Positions 19,301 to 28,750 of a DNA stretch of 64,000 nucleotides are shown here, in pieces. The stretch spans positions 1 to 64,000 of the forward strand of contig JAPLFR010000008.1 of assembly GCA_026390575.1 (NCBI GenBank). Reading direction: 5' to 3'. The translations under genes and the position numbers were made by a program. The notes below the pieces were generated by a model. The model saw only the letters and a list, made by a program, of their open reading frames with translations. It was not told the DNA's origin and did not search any database. Positions within the stretch are counted from its first letter, which is position 1; every line of letters starts with the position of its first letter. This stretch comes from Ignavibacteriales bacterium. GTDB taxonomy: Bacteria > Bacteroidota > Ignavibacteria > UBA10030.

Positions 19301-19799
19301 TGTAGATAAAAATCATTTCAATTGGGCATGGAAGATATCTTACGGCAGACCGTTTATGCCGCTCAGAGAACCACAACGAGGAGATCGTTTTGCCATAAAA
19401 ACATACAGACCGTTTCTTTCAGGAGATTATTTTTTGTTTAAGACGATTGGTTCTCGAACAGACAACGATGCAGCGAAGAATCAGTTGAGTCAAATTACAG
19501 TAGTTCCAAATCCATATATATCTACAGCAAAATGGGAATCTCGTACGCTTTTCACAACTGGCCGCGGAGATCGTCTCATCCAATTCATGAAACTGCCGGC
19601 GAAATGCACTGTTAGAATTTATACAATTACCGGCGCTCTCGTGAAGACACTCTATAAGGATACGACGCCTACGGATGGTTCTCTGGCTTGGAATCTCGTC
19701 TCGGATGACGGAATGAATATTGCGTTTGGTCTTTATATTTTCCACGTCGATGCACCTGGCATTGGTGAGTATATCGGCAAATTTGCGGTAGTAAAGTGA
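16308..19799 (+). CDS. large surface protein with HYDIN-like N-terminus and sorting-like C-terminus
   Basis: A 1163-residue exported protein. A signal peptide (about 1-22, VAFSFGQ) is followed by an ASPM/SPD-2/Hydin-type beta domain (about 23-115, IDFGNITVGELSNLDTTSILIANIG). A long unclassified middle has calcium-binding-like acidic loops (GIDNDKDLLIDERRDNNIDDNHN), fibronectin-like segments (KVSLFWDNIAESSTDRFYGF), and a C-terminal beta domain (VVPNPYISTAKW ... FGLYIFHVDAPG) like a T9SS sorting domain. Start ATG 16308 has CAGGAG before it. It follows receptor 1 closely and overlaps the next gene's leader. By position it may be a cell-surface glycan-binding partner of the receptor, in place of SusD. 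That is inference. Confidence 0.7.
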   Translation: MLRKKTLIAFFLILGVAFSFGQPKLTFNTRSIDFGNITVGELSNLDTTSILIANIGTDTLKITSIIFTQPEFSINQAAFAIAPGLQSIGTIIFTPTRSGLVSGWLIVTSNDPTSPDSLPISGLGLVGSFVDAKTQAYRDEPKGNAQYKKEGVMNGNRINTVYRNDGEVGYYQESPSAEWPKGSGRQYLDGTAVLVASKITAPGGQTITPLESAYREEVNTDPKNSLVQWIMQPVPGYVNPSSTRPAVNRDTTTFPPKWPAALGLTSAWDGHWYGYFGLGVSNADFETFFVLDDSQDKQWIRAPYYYYPIASDTNRGGLGLRVEIRGFQWSHVLAEDCIFWHYDIVNISDHNYDTTCFGFYTDPGVGGGGGGANYALYDSSARGAGQSLALTYAWCPTCGQGVPSKTNYKTGYIGYAYLESPGNPYDGIDNDKDLLIDERRDNNIDDNHNWITYADVNHNGRWDPGEPLNDDLGRDGVGPTDIQYTGPDEGEADGIPTHGEPNFDETDKGESDMIGLTAMTIRALGDKSQNGPGLWVKNDSTMWVAMNNGFRETAAVSTNIQMVFASGPFPLKQTKRERFSVAIIFGDNLDALVFNLITVQAIYNANYQFTKPPLTPHLTAIPGDQKVSLFWDNIAESSTDRFYGFENGDIAQGYFKSFEGYTIYRSQEPEFEDDKKITDSFGNPKYYKPIAQFDLVDSISGPDPVGINGARFWRGSNSGIQHAFVDTTVTNGIRYYYALCSYSKGGPTPNGKPLQPTECSKIIMQDNAGNVKFVDINCAVVTPQKPVAGFQPAQTSGDLDHVAQGLGTGKLKVTIINPSQVHEGDQYTVQFKSDAPIPKYHTQSFDIYRTRNNVTDTLIRGADTASIGSGRFTPMFDGMVLSVLNDSIVLNTGLTGWLVGSGNVNIQVTQDDYDYLRVAWPADYEIRWDSTIVDSSEFSFYTKKYSRGFSAGPRIPVNFHIFKKDTTIDWVPAKFVIQDLDTSHTLTVGDTIRIVEQFVDKNHFNWAWKISYGRPFMPLREPQRGDRFAIKTYRPFLSGDYFLFKTIGSRTDNDAAKNQLSQITVVPNPYISTAKWESRTLFTTGRGDRLIQFMKLPAKCTVRIYTITGALVKTLYKDTTPTDGSLAWNLVSDDGMNIAFGLYIFHVDAPGIGEYIGKFAVVK

Positions 19800-19807
19800 G
19801 GTGCATC

Positions 19808-20833
19808 ATGAAAATGAGAATTGAATATATTCTGATAATGATTTTTCTCTGTAGCGTAATCGTACATGCGCAATCGACCGACGTTTCAAAACGAGGTACT
19901 ACAGCAGCACCATTTCTTTCCATTGCGCAAGGCACACGGGCGCTCGGTATGGGAGGCGCCTTTGTAGCTGTTGCGGACGATCCAAGTGCAATGTATTGGA
20001 ACCCTGCGGGTATAGCTGATTTGCAGGGAATCCAAGTACTCGTTGATCACACAAGTTGGATTGCTGACCTTCAATATCAGTACATTGGCGCTACGACATC
20101 TCTCGGTTCGTACGGTGCGCTTGGTTTGAATGTTACGGTTTCTAACTATGGTGACATGAAGGTAACCACAGTAGACCAACAGGATGGAACAGGTGAAGTT
20201 TTCGGTGTTACCGACCTTTGTGTTGGCTTGACATATGCGTTGAAATTGACTGATGCGTTTTCGATCGGTTTTACTCCGAAGATCATCTATCAACAAATCT
20301 GGAAAATGAGTGCAAATGCTATTGCGCTTGACATGGGCGTAAAATATCGGACGCCCTTCAAGGGTGTCATGCTTGGAATGTCAATATCCAACTTCGGCTC
20401 AAAGATGCAAATAGAAGGTGAAAGTGCATTGGTTCCTTATGATCCTGATTTGTCAACGCAAGCCAATAACGCTAATATACCGGCATATCTGGCAACGGAT
20501 GCTTGGGATTTACCGATGAATTTCCGAGTTGGTGTTTCCTATGATGTTCCGATTGGCTCCTTAGGGAAAATGACACTCGCAGCTGATGCAATGCATCCGA
20601 ACGATAATTACGAATGCGTGAATGTAGGAGGCGAGTATGTGTTTTATGATTATCTGTATCTAAGGGCTGGAATGAAATCGTTGTTTCAAAAAGATTCAGA
20701 AGAAGGATTAACACTCGGTGTGGGCGTGAAACAATTTCTGATTGGTAACATGCAATTTGCAGTCGATTATGCGTATCAGGATTTTGGACGCCTTAAATAT
20801 GTGCAGAAAATTTCTTTTGGTGTAAATTTTTAA
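19808..20833 (+). CDS. PorV/PorQ-family outer membrane protein 1
   Basis: A 341-residue protein with a signal peptide (about 1-21, VHAQS) and a FadL-like barrel of the PorV/PorQ (UPF0164) family. The family's N-terminal signature is visible (FLSIAQGTRALGMGGAFVAVADDPSAMYWNPAGIA). PorV shuttles T9SS cargo at the outer membrane. Copies tied to a TonB receptor may serve the neighbouring surface protein. The start ATG 19808 follows GTGAGG, which overlaps the previous stop. It ends TonB trio 1. A similar protein at 50316 ends trio 2. Confidence 0.85.
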   Translation: MKMRIEYILIMIFLCSVIVHAQSTDVSKRGTTAAPFLSIAQGTRALGMGGAFVAVADDPSAMYWNPAGIADLQGIQVLVDHTSWIADLQYQYIGATTSLGSYGALGLNVTVSNYGDMKVTTVDQQDGTGEVFGVTDLCVGLTYALKLTDAFSIGFTPKIIYQQIWKMSANAIALDMGVKYRTPFKGVMLGMSISNFGSKMQIEGESALVPYDPDLSTQANNANIPAYLATDAWDLPMNFRVGVSYDVPIGSLGKMTLAADAMHPNDNYECVNVGGEYVFYDYLYLRAGMKSLFQKDSEEGLTLGVGVKQFLIGNMQFAVDYAYQDFGRLKYVQKISFGVNF

Positions 20834-21067
20834 AAGTCAACATAATGATGCACATATTATTTAGAACAAAGAAACTAAAGTTCGGAATATGCACCGGGAG
20901 TTATTAAAGAGACAATTCTTTATATCATATATGGTCGATCGATATTCTCATACCGAGCGAATGACAGAAGCCGTATATCTCTGCAGCAGTTTGAGGTTCG
21001 GAGGTAAATAACGGGCAAGGAAAGAACGTTCGCATCATTTTTTACATAGTATGATCCCGATAATTTA
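20834..21067. other. gene-free stretch after trio 1
   Basis: No intact frame. Short open pieces (for example a GSEVNNGQGKNVRIIFYIV stretch near 20995-21050) suggest decayed coding sequence leading into the relic at 21068. Confidence 0.35.
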
Positions 21068-21192
21068 TGGAATGAAATCTACTTCGAGATCTTCGGTCGC
21101 TCTATCGACGATGTACTTAGTATGATAACTCTCCTTGGCAGGTGAACCATGTAAATCGCGATTTTGTCAATGCTTTCGAAGGATCAGTCTGA
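21068..21192 (+). pseudogene. possible relic of a GH16-type gene
   Basis: The frame at 21068 reads WNEIYFEIFGRSIDDVLSMI. This resembles the GH16 signature EIDxExxG with the middle Asp changed to Tyr. A shifted frame (21130-21192) continues SPWQVNHVNRDFVNAFEG and stops. The frameshift and stops show decay. The family guess is weak and rests on the single short motif. Confidence 0.3.
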
Positions 21193-21234
21193 TCAGTGAT
21201 AGAAAAATTTCATTAGTTAAAATGAGAATGTCCA

Positions 21235-22737
21235 ATGAAAACAACAATTATCGTTATGGTCTGGTGTTTACTCGTAATGACTGCGTATGGTCAGAATGAC
21301 AATATGAAGGATTATAAAACAGCAAAGGTGTATCAAAGCTCTAAAAGTGGCGACAAAGTCACACTCAAGGAAACTCTTAAATTGTCCACATCAAAGAATA
21401 ATACATTTCCGATGATCATTGTATCGCCTGACACCATGTATCAACAGCTCGAAGGATTTGGCGGCGCATTCACACAATCCTCGGCATCCGTACTCAACAA
21501 ACTGAGTCCCCCAAAAAGAAAAGAGGTTATTGACGCATATTTTCGTTCTGACAAAGCGGGGTACACGCTTACGAGGACGCATATCAATAGCTGCGATTTT
21601 TCAACACTGAATTACGCATATGCTAATACACCGGGTGATAAAGAATTAAAAGATTTTAGCATAGCGCGGGATATGGAAGATATTATCCCGTTAATTAAGG
21701 ATGCTATGAAATGTAAAGGAGCCAATTTTAAAATTCTTGCATCGCCCTGGACTGCTCCACCATGGATGAAGGATAATCATGCCTGGAATAATGGATCTTT
21801 ACTTCCTGAATATTATTCGACTTGGGCTTTATACTTTAGTAAGTATTTGTATGAATACGCGAAACAGGGAATAAACATCTGGGCAATAACGGTAGAAAAC
21901 GAACCGGAAAACAATAGCGGACAGTGGGAGTCGATGATCTTTACTCCAGTGAGCACGAGAGACTTTGTCAAGAACCATCTTGTTCCACAGTTTCAAAAAG
22001 ATAATTTGTCCACAAAGATTTTAATTTATGATCACAATCGAGATAATGTAAAGCCATGGGTAGATACACTTCTGGGTGATCCTGCGATTGCAAAATATAT
22101 CTGGGGAACCGCAGTGCATTGGTATAGTAGCACTATCGAATGGTATCCGGATGTATTGAATTATATCCATAAAAAATCTCCGGATAAGCAAATCTTGCAA
22201 ACTGAAGGGTGCATCGATTCTGAGATTCCGCGTTGGCAAGATGATACATGGTATTGGGAAAAGGATGCAAGGGATTGGGGATATACATATGCGACAGAAG
22301 CAGATAAACCGCTTCATCCCCAATATGTTCCGGTCTATCGCTACGCTCGTGATATTATTGGCGGGCTGAACAGTTGGATGGCCGGATGGATTGATTGGAA
22401 TATAGTGCTGAATACTCAAGGTGGTCCGAATCATGCTAAGAATTGGTGCATTGCACCAGTCATAGCAAAACCGGAAACAGATGAAGTTTATTTTACTCCG
22501 CTTTTTTATGTGATGGAGCATTTTAGCAAATATTTTAGACCGGGAGCTTATAGAATAGGTGTTTCATCAGAATTAAAAGATCTCATGATTACATCATGTA
22601 AAAATCCCGACGGTACGATTGCAATTGCTCTTCTCAATCAAAAAGAAGATCTTGTTAATTATACCATTCTCATTGGAAATAAAACTGTTTCTACAAAAAT
22701 CGAGGGTAATGCTCTTCAGACATTAATCATCGAATAA
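21235..22737 (+). CDS. GH30 glucanase, second copy
   Basis: A 500-residue exported GH30 enzyme. A signal peptide (about 1-19, MTAYGQ) precedes the barrel with FGGAFTQSSASVLNKLSP, acid/base Glu in TVENEPE, nucleophile Glu in LQTEGCID, and a C-terminal beta domain. It is clearly diverged from the GH30 at 11148 and carries an insertion around WQDDTWYWEKDARDWGYTYATEADKP. Beta-1,6-glucosidic links or glucosylceramide-like substrates are the family's range; beta-1,6 branches fit this locus. It has no T9SS domain. It starts a run of same-strand genes that extends to 42.1 kb. Confidence 0.87.
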   Translation: MKTTIIVMVWCLLVMTAYGQNDNMKDYKTAKVYQSSKSGDKVTLKETLKLSTSKNNTFPMIIVSPDTMYQQLEGFGGAFTQSSASVLNKLSPPKRKEVIDAYFRSDKAGYTLTRTHINSCDFSTLNYAYANTPGDKELKDFSIARDMEDIIPLIKDAMKCKGANFKILASPWTAPPWMKDNHAWNNGSLLPEYYSTWALYFSKYLYEYAKQGINIWAITVENEPENNSGQWESMIFTPVSTRDFVKNHLVPQFQKDNLSTKILIYDHNRDNVKPWVDTLLGDPAIAKYIWGTAVHWYSSTIEWYPDVLNYIHKKSPDKQILQTEGCIDSEIPRWQDDTWYWEKDARDWGYTYATEADKPLHPQYVPVYRYARDIIGGLNSWMAGWIDWNIVLNTQGGPNHAKNWCIAPVIAKPETDEVYFTPLFYVMEHFSKYFRPGAYRIGVSSELKDLMITSCKNPDGTIAIALLNQKEDLVNYTILIGNKTVSTKIEGNALQTLIIE

Positions 22738-22824
22738 CTTCGATAAATAACTGTACAAACAAACGCATAAGGTATTAGGAAAAAAGAAAAAATGTTTCTC
22801 ACCACTCTTTAGCTGGAGAATATA

Positions 22825-24174
22825 ATGGACAATGATTCGCAAAAACTTACTGTAAAAGAAAAAATCGGTTATGGACTTGGGGATACGGCATCGAACTTCT
22901 ATTGGCAGATGTTCATGAGTTTTATCCTGTTTTTCTATACTGATGTATTTGGTATTTCTGCTGCAGTAGCAGGAACGATGTTGCTCGTAACAAGAATCTG
23001 GGATACGGGTATTGATCCGATCATGGGCGTGATCGCTGATAGAACCAATACAAAGTGGGGAAAATTTCGACCGTATCTTCTGTGGATGGCACTGCCAATC
23101 GGTATCATTGGTGTGCTCACTTTTACAACTCCCAATCTCAGTTTGAGCGGGAAAATAATTTATGCGTATATCACAAGCACACTTATGATGGCGGCATATA
23201 CGGCAATCAACACTCCTTATTCGGCGTTAATGGGAGTTCTTACACCAAATTCGTTAGAAAGAACAAGTGTCTCTTCATATAGATTTGTTCTCGCCTTTGT
23301 TGCGATATTCATTGTCCAAGGTACAACTCTTCCACTGGTACAATATTTTGGAAAAGGAAATCAGGCGACTGGATTCCAAATGACAATGGTCGTGTTTTCT
23401 ATTGTAGCTGTTATATTGTTTATTGTTACGTTTTTAAATACTCGTGAAAGAGTTCATCCACCGAAAGATCAAAAATCTTCAATCAAGAGCGATCTGCGAG
23501 ACCTTCTTCACAATCGGCCGTGGATAGCCCTGTTCTTCATTGGGATATTTGCCCTTTCATACAATTCTATTCGTTCTGGATCGATCATATACTATTTCAA
23601 ATACTATGTAGGCAATGAAATTTTAACTTCCGCTTTTATGGTAAGTGGTACTATTGCCGCCATCGCAGGGGTTATGGTCACGAAGTATTTAACGAAGTTG
23701 CTTGGGAAACGTACTCTCTATATGATCTTGTGGTTGGTTGTCAGCATTCTCACAGTCTCATTCTATTTCATACCGAAGGAAAGCATTATACTCATTTTCG
23801 CTTCCCATATTCTCATTTCATTTATTTTGGGGCCGACAGCTCCTTTGATTTGGGCAATGTACGCCGATACCGCGGATTATTCGGAATGGAAATCGGGCAG
23901 GAGAGCGACAGGTCTGGTTTTTTCAGCCGCAACGTTTGCTCAAAAATTAGGTTGGGCTATTGGCGGTGCTTTCACCGGATGGTTATTGGCATATTTCGGC
24001 TTTATCGCAAATGTCGTGCAAACCGAAGGGGCACAAGACGGTATTCGTTTGATGATGAGTATTATTCCTGCTGTCGGTGGTTTCTTAGCGGCAGCGGCTA
24101 TGTGGTTTTATGTATTAGATGAAAAAATGATGGTAAAAATTGAAGAAGATCTATCTGCCAGAAAAAAAGAATAA
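22825..24174 (+). CDS. GPH-family sugar:cation symporter
   Basis: A 449-residue, 12-TM carrier of the glycoside-pentoside-hexuronide (MelB-like) family. It has the N-terminal KEKIGYGLGDTASNFYWQMFMSFILFFYTDVFG signature region, RIWDTGIDPIMGVIADRTNTKWGKFRPYLLW, and the central WALFFIGIFALSYNSIR-like repeat. Members import oligosaccharides or glycosides with Na+ or H+. Being next to the GH17 enzyme and the cytosolic phosphorylase, the likely cargo is short beta-1,3-glucan oligosaccharides. GGAG precedes the ATG. The gap to the next gene is 17 bp. Confidence 0.88.
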   Translation: MDNDSQKLTVKEKIGYGLGDTASNFYWQMFMSFILFFYTDVFGISAAVAGTMLLVTRIWDTGIDPIMGVIADRTNTKWGKFRPYLLWMALPIGIIGVLTFTTPNLSLSGKIIYAYITSTLMMAAYTAINTPYSALMGVLTPNSLERTSVSSYRFVLAFVAIFIVQGTTLPLVQYFGKGNQATGFQMTMVVFSIVAVILFIVTFLNTRERVHPPKDQKSSIKSDLRDLLHNRPWIALFFIGIFALSYNSIRSGSIIYYFKYYVGNEILTSAFMVSGTIAAIAGVMVTKYLTKLLGKRTLYMILWLVVSILTVSFYFIPKESIILIFASHILISFILGPTAPLIWAMYADTADYSEWKSGRRATGLVFSAATFAQKLGWAIGGAFTGWLLAYFGFIANVVQTEGAQDGIRLMMSIIPAVGGFLAAAAMWFYVLDEKMMVKIEEDLSARKKE

Positions 24175-24191
24175 ATATAGAGGTAAGAATA

Positions 24192-25187
24192 ATGAAAACG
24201 AAAATGATCCTTAATTATTCTTTAGCGGCTCTAATTTGTTTTCCGGCTATTCTAGTAGGTCAAAAGAATGATGAAAAAATTGACTTGACACAACAAAAAT
24301 GGTTCGGTAATGCAATCTGCTACTCCGGATACCGAGAAGGCCAGCACCCTGATTCCAGTAAATATCCCTCCCACGCACAAATTCTTGAAGATTTTAAGAT
24401 TTTGGAAAAACATTGTACGCTGATTCGGACGTACGGTTCCGATCGACACAGTAGAGATATTTTGGAAGTAATTCGACGGGAGAAAATTCATCTTCACGTG
24501 ATGCTGGGGGCATGGCTTAGTGCCGAGCCTGGAAATGAGGCAAGCAATGCCAAGCAAATCGCAGAGTGCATCCGCCTTGCTAACGAGTACGGGGATGTTG
24601 TTATCGCGGTGAGTGTTGGCAACGAGATTCTGGTTGATTGGTCTAATCACAAAGTGCCCGTAGCCAAAGTGATCGAGTATGTCAAACAGGTCAAATCCGC
24701 AGTTCATGTTCCCGTGACAGTAGATGATGATTTCATGTTCTGGATTAAGAATGGATCGAAGCTGGCAGATGAAGTTGATTTTGTCGCCACGCACATGTAT
24801 CCCATGTGGGGAAAACATGATATCGACAGTGGATTTGCTGTCACCGTGAGATTGTACGATATGGTGAAAGCAGCTTTACCGGGAAAGCGCATCGTCATTG
24901 GCGAAGCCGGATGGGCAACCTTCACAGTTGGTAATCTGCATGCACCGAGAGCAGGAGATGAAAAAAAACAAAAGCTTTACTTCGAAGCACTCACCTCATG
25001 GGCGCAAAAGAACAAAATCACAGTATTCTTCTTTGAGGCATTTGATGAGCCATGGAAAGGTGAAGGAACAGAAGGACATTGGGGTCTATTTTCTGTTAAA
25101 CGGAAAGCGAAGCTAGCAATGCAACAGTGGTATCCGGAACTTATAACAAGTGAGCCAACATCTCCAAGTTATGATGATAAGAAGTAA
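24192..25187 (+). CDS. GH17 endo-beta-1,3-glucanase-like enzyme
   Basis: A 331-residue exported enzyme with a signal peptide of about 22 residues and a compact GH17 barrel. It shows ICYSGYREGQHPD, LIRTYGSDRHSRDILEVI, acid/base Glu in SVGNEILVDW, and nucleophile Glu in IGEAGWAT. Bacterial GH17 enzymes cut laminari-oligosaccharides with beta-1,3 links. There is no sorting domain or lipobox, so it is probably periplasmic. A 119-bp stretch of this gene (24356-24474) recurs at 55076-55194 with 6 mismatches. Confidence 0.85.
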   Translation: MKTKMILNYSLAALICFPAILVGQKNDEKIDLTQQKWFGNAICYSGYREGQHPDSSKYPSHAQILEDFKILEKHCTLIRTYGSDRHSRDILEVIRREKIHLHVMLGAWLSAEPGNEASNAKQIAECIRLANEYGDVVIAVSVGNEILVDWSNHKVPVAKVIEYVKQVKSAVHVPVTVDDDFMFWIKNGSKLADEVDFVATHMYPMWGKHDIDSGFAVTVRLYDMVKAALPGKRIVIGEAGWATFTVGNLHAPRAGDEKKQKLYFEALTSWAQKNKITVFFFEAFDEPWKGEGTEGHWGLFSVKRKAKLAMQQWYPELITSEPTSPSYDDKK

Positions 25188-25246
25188 TGGATTGTATCTC
25201 TCCTCATTCGAGTGGCTAATGAGAATGTGATGTATAGGAATTTGAT

Positions 25247-28200
25247 ATGAAGCGAAAATCTATTCTTGTTGGAAAAGCTGATCTGAAAGTTGAACAACGC
25301 AAAGTTGTAGGCGACTATGTTAACATTCAGGGAGAGCAATTTTATAAAATTGCCAACTATGATCAAATGCCCCCGTTTTTCATGAGCATTGTTAGTTCGT
25401 CGGATCATTGGATGTTTATCTCAAGCAATGGAGGACTAACCGCAGGCCGTAAAAACCCAGACATCGCTCTCTTCCCCTACTATACGGATGATAGAATCCA
25501 TGATTCGAAAGAGAACACCGGCAGTAAAAGCATCATCTTTCTTACTAAGGGTACGAAAACATTTTTATGGGAACCCTTCTCGCAAGTCTATGATGGCATC
25601 TATCGAAAAGAAAGAAATTTATACAAAAATGTCTATGGCAATAAATTGATCTATGAAGAAATCAATCGAGACTTACATGTTTCATTTCGATATGCATGGT
25701 TCAACAGCGAGAAGTACGGCTTCATCAAACGATCCCAAATTGTGAACCATAATCTGGGACCGATTAAAATAAAAATCTTGGATGGGATACAAAACCTGCT
25801 TCCTTCTGGATTAAATCGAAGATTCCAATTGGAATATAGTACGCTCGTTGATGGTTACAAAAAAAACGAATTGCAAACTGATTCCGGGCTGGGGCTTTTT
25901 ATACTCAGCTCGATTCCAGTAGACCGAGCCGAGCCAAGCGAGGCTTTGAAAGCAACAACTGTCTGGTCGGTTGGTATCAAGAAATCAAAAAAGCTTGTCT
26001 CATCACTGCAGTTGGATGCATTCAAAAAAGGAATGCACATTAAACAGGAAACCGATATCAGAGCTTCACGGGGGGCTTATTTTGTTAATACCGAATTTTC
26101 TTTAAATAAAAATGAAGAGAAGGAATGGTTCATTGTCGCCGATGTCAATCAAGATTCTTCTGATGTTGCCACTCTATCTGAATTGATTAAAAAAGGTAAA
26201 AATATTCAGAAACAGCTTATGGATGATATTGCACAAGGCACCGATAATCTTGTGAAGAATGTCGCCAGTGCTGATGGTCTTCAAGTCACAGAAGATATGC
26301 TGATCTGTTCCCGCCATTTTTCGAATACGTTGTTTAATGTTATGCGTGGTGGTTTTTTCGATAACGATTATTGGGTTGATAGAGAAGACTTTATCTCCTT
26401 TATCAAAACCGCTAATAAACATGTAGCCGAAATATACAACGGCTTTCTGCAGACTCTTCCGGAAAAGATATTTCATTCCGATTTACTGTCGAAGATACTT
26501 GCGCTCAATTCAGTTGATCTGGAAAAATTGTGTTATGAGTACCTGCCGCTCACATTCAGTCGGCGCCATGGTGATCCAAGTCGTCCATGGAATATCTTCT
26601 CGATAGAAATTAAAGATGAGCATGGGAAAAAAGTGTTGAACTATCAGGGTAACTGGCGGGATATTTTCCAAAATTGGGAAGCATTAGCATTGAGTTTCCC
26701 TGGCTATGTTGAGGGGATGATGACGAAGTTTGTCAATGCGTCAACTGCTGATGGATATAATCCGTACAGAGTAACGCGAGATGGTTTTGATTGGGAAGTG
26801 CTCGATCCGCATGATGCCTGGTCATACATCGGATATTGGGGGGACCATCAAGTCATTTATCTAGTTAAGTTGTTAGAAATCTCGGCTCGTTACCATCCTG
26901 GGAAGATTCAAGAATTCCTGGTAAAGGATATCTTTGCTTATGCTAATGTCCCGTATCGAATAAAACCATATGTTGATTTACTCAAAGATCCTTGTAAAAC
27001 AATTGACTTTGATATGGCATTAGAACGAGAGATTGAAAAACGTGTGGAACGGATGGGAACTGATGGAAAATTTCTTGCGAACCAGCATGGAGAGATCATT
27101 CATGCCAATTTAACCGAAAAATTTCTTGTCTCAATTTTAGCGAAGCTCTCTAATTTTATTCCTGAGGCCGGTATTTGGATGAATACACAACGTCCGGATT
27201 GGAACGATGCTAACAATGCCTTGGTGGGTTCAGGAGTTTCGATGGTTACCCTCTACTATCTCCGAAGATATTTGACGTTATTCCGCGAACTAATCCAATC
27301 TTCGAAAATATCGGAGGTTCAAGTATCAGAAGAAGTAGCAGAGTTGTTTGTCTCGATTACTGAAATATTCAAAACGCATTTGATATTACTGAATGGATCG
27401 ATTTCCGATAAAGATCGAAAAATCATTCTTGATAAACTTGGCAAAGCCGGAAATGAATATCGAAATAAAATTTACTCGAAAGGTCTTTCTGAAAGAAAGA
27501 AAAAGATTACAAGTGCAGCATTAAAAGAGTTCTTTGAGTTGTCTCTCAGGCATATCGACCATACTATCGAAGCAAACAAGCGTAAAGATAACCTCTATCA
27601 TGCGTACAACCTGATGAAAGTTGAAAATGGAGATGGAATCTCTATCCGTCACTTGTATGAAATGCTCGAAGGGCAGGTGGCAGTTCTAAGCTCTGGTTAT
27701 CTCTCTGCAGCAGATTCTGTAGAAGTGTTGGATGCACTGCGAGCAAGCTCTTTATATCGAAAAGATCAATCGAGTTACTTGTTATATCCGGATCGACAAT
27801 TGCCCCGCTTCATGGAAAAGAATATTATTCCAAAGGAAGAATTCGAGAAATCCGCCCTATTGAAGAAACTTATTGAGAATGGAAATAGGCAGATCGTTCT
27901 TTCTGATCTAAAAGGCGGGATACACTTCCATAGCAATTTCCGGAATGCTGACATTTTAAAGACTGCCCTCGAAGGGTTACAAGTTAGCGAATATCAATCT
28001 CTACTGCAGAAAGAAAAGGAATTTATTCTAGATATCTATGAACGTCTGTTTGATCATCAATCATTTACCGGACGTTCAGGAACATTTTATAAATATGAGG
28101 GATTGGGTTGCATTTACTGGCATATGGTTTCTAAACTGCTGCTTGCTGTTGCAGAAGTTATTACTCGAGCAGAAAAGAACGACGAAACTGCTGCAATGAA

Positions 28201-28750
28201 GAAGCGTCTGGCGGATCATTATCATGAAATTCGTGAGGGTATTGGAGCTCATAAGTCACCCGATAGTTATGGAGCATTTCCAACAGATCCTTATTCTCAT
28301 TCACCAGGACATATTGGGGTTCAGCAGCCAGGAATGAGTGGTCAAGTAAAAGAAGATATCATTTCGAGATTTCTTGAATTGGGGGTTCTGATAAATAATG
28401 GCAAGATTGCTTTCAAGCCAATTCTTTTGAGAAAAAATGAATTTTTGAAAGCTCGAAAATTATATCACTACTATAATACCGATGGCATAAAGAAAAGTAT
28501 CAACTTGAAAAAGGGTACATTAGCATTCACATTTTGTCAAGTCCCAATTATTTATTATATTTCAAGTGATCAAAAAATTTGCATCACACAAAAAGATGGA
28601 AATATAAAAGAGATTAGAGAACTTGTTCTTGATGAACATTTAAGTACTTCAATTTTTAATCGGATAGGTGAAATCCAGAGAATTGATGTGTTTATATCTC
28701 CAATTGTGACTTTGAAAAACAATAGTAAAATGATTCAGAGGAGAAATTGA
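25247..28750 (+). CDS. cytosolic beta-1,3-glucan phosphorylase (GH94-clan, GH149/GH161 type)
   Basis: A 1167-residue protein with no signal peptide or TM. The N-terminal half has the beta-sandwich look of GH94-like phosphorylases ([32 protein letters not shown] at 41-72 as core). The catalytic (alpha/alpha)6 barrel includes [13 protein letters not shown] (437-449), [16 protein letters not shown] (503-518), and [14 protein letters not shown] (648-661), where the DWND motif (651-654) carries the probable catalytic Asp. Size and motifs match the beta-1,3-oligoglucan phosphorylases of GH149 and GH161; I cannot separate the two by eye. The reaction releases glucose-1-phosphate from beta-1,3-glucan oligosaccharides and saves ATP. 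It sits between the GPH symporter/GH17 pair and the FucP-type carrier, with which it overlaps by 1 bp. Confidence 0.75.
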   Translation: MKRKSILVGKADLKVEQRKVVGDYVNIQGEQFYKIANYDQMPPFFMSIVSSSDHWMFISSNGGLTAGRKNPDIALFPYYTDDRIHDSKENTGSKSIIFLTKGTKTFLWEPFSQVYDGIYRKERNLYKNVYGNKLIYEEINRDLHVSFRYAWFNSEKYGFIKRSQIVNHNLGPIKIKILDGIQNLLPSGLNRRFQLEYSTLVDGYKKNELQTDSGLGLFILSSIPVDRAEPSEALKATTVWSVGIKKSKKLVSSLQLDAFKKGMHIKQETDIRASRGAYFVNTEFSLNKNEEKEWFIVADVNQDSSDVATLSELIKKGKNIQKQLMDDIAQGTDNLVKNVASADGLQVTEDMLICSRHFSNTLFNVMRGGFFDNDYWVDREDFISFIKTANKHVAEIYNGFLQTLPEKIFHSDLLSKILALNSVDLEKLCYEYLPLTFSRRHGDPSRPWNIFSIEIKDEHGKKVLNYQGNWRDIFQNWEALALSFPGYVEGMMTKFVNASTADGYNPYRVTRDGFDWEVLDPHDAWSYIGYWGDHQVIYLVKLLEISARYHPGKIQEFLVKDIFAYANVPYRIKPYVDLLKDPCKTIDFDMALEREIEKRVERMGTDGKFLANQHGEIIHANLTEKFLVSILAKLSNFIPEAGIWMNTQRPDWNDANNALVGSGVSMVTLYYLRRYLTLFRELIQSSKISEVQVSEEVAELFVSITEIFKTHLILLNGSISDKDRKIILDKLGKAGNEYRNKIYSKGLSERKKKITSAALKEFFELSLRHIDHTIEANKRKDNLYHAYNLMKVENGDGISIRHLYEMLEGQVAVLSSGYLSAADSVEVLDALRASSLYRKDQSSYLLYPDRQLPRFMEKNIIPKEEFEKSALLKKLIENGNRQIVLSDLKGGIHFHSNFRNADILKTALEGLQVSEYQSLLQKEKEFILDIYERLFDHQSFTGRSGTFYKYEGLGCIYWHMVSKLLLAVAEVITRAEKNDETAAMKKRLADHYHEIREGIGAHKSPDSYGAFPTDPYSHSPGHIGVQQPGMSGQVKEDIISRFLELGVLINNGKIAFKPILLRKNEFLKARKLYHYYNTDGIKKSINLKKGTLAFTFCQVPIIYYISSDQKICITQKDGNIKEIRELVLDEHLSTSIFNRIGEIQRIDVFISPIVTLKNNSKMIQRRN

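Noticed and set aside
24252-24818. 188-codon minus-strand frame
   Set aside because: It is antisense to the well-supported GH17 gene and has no recognisable feature.
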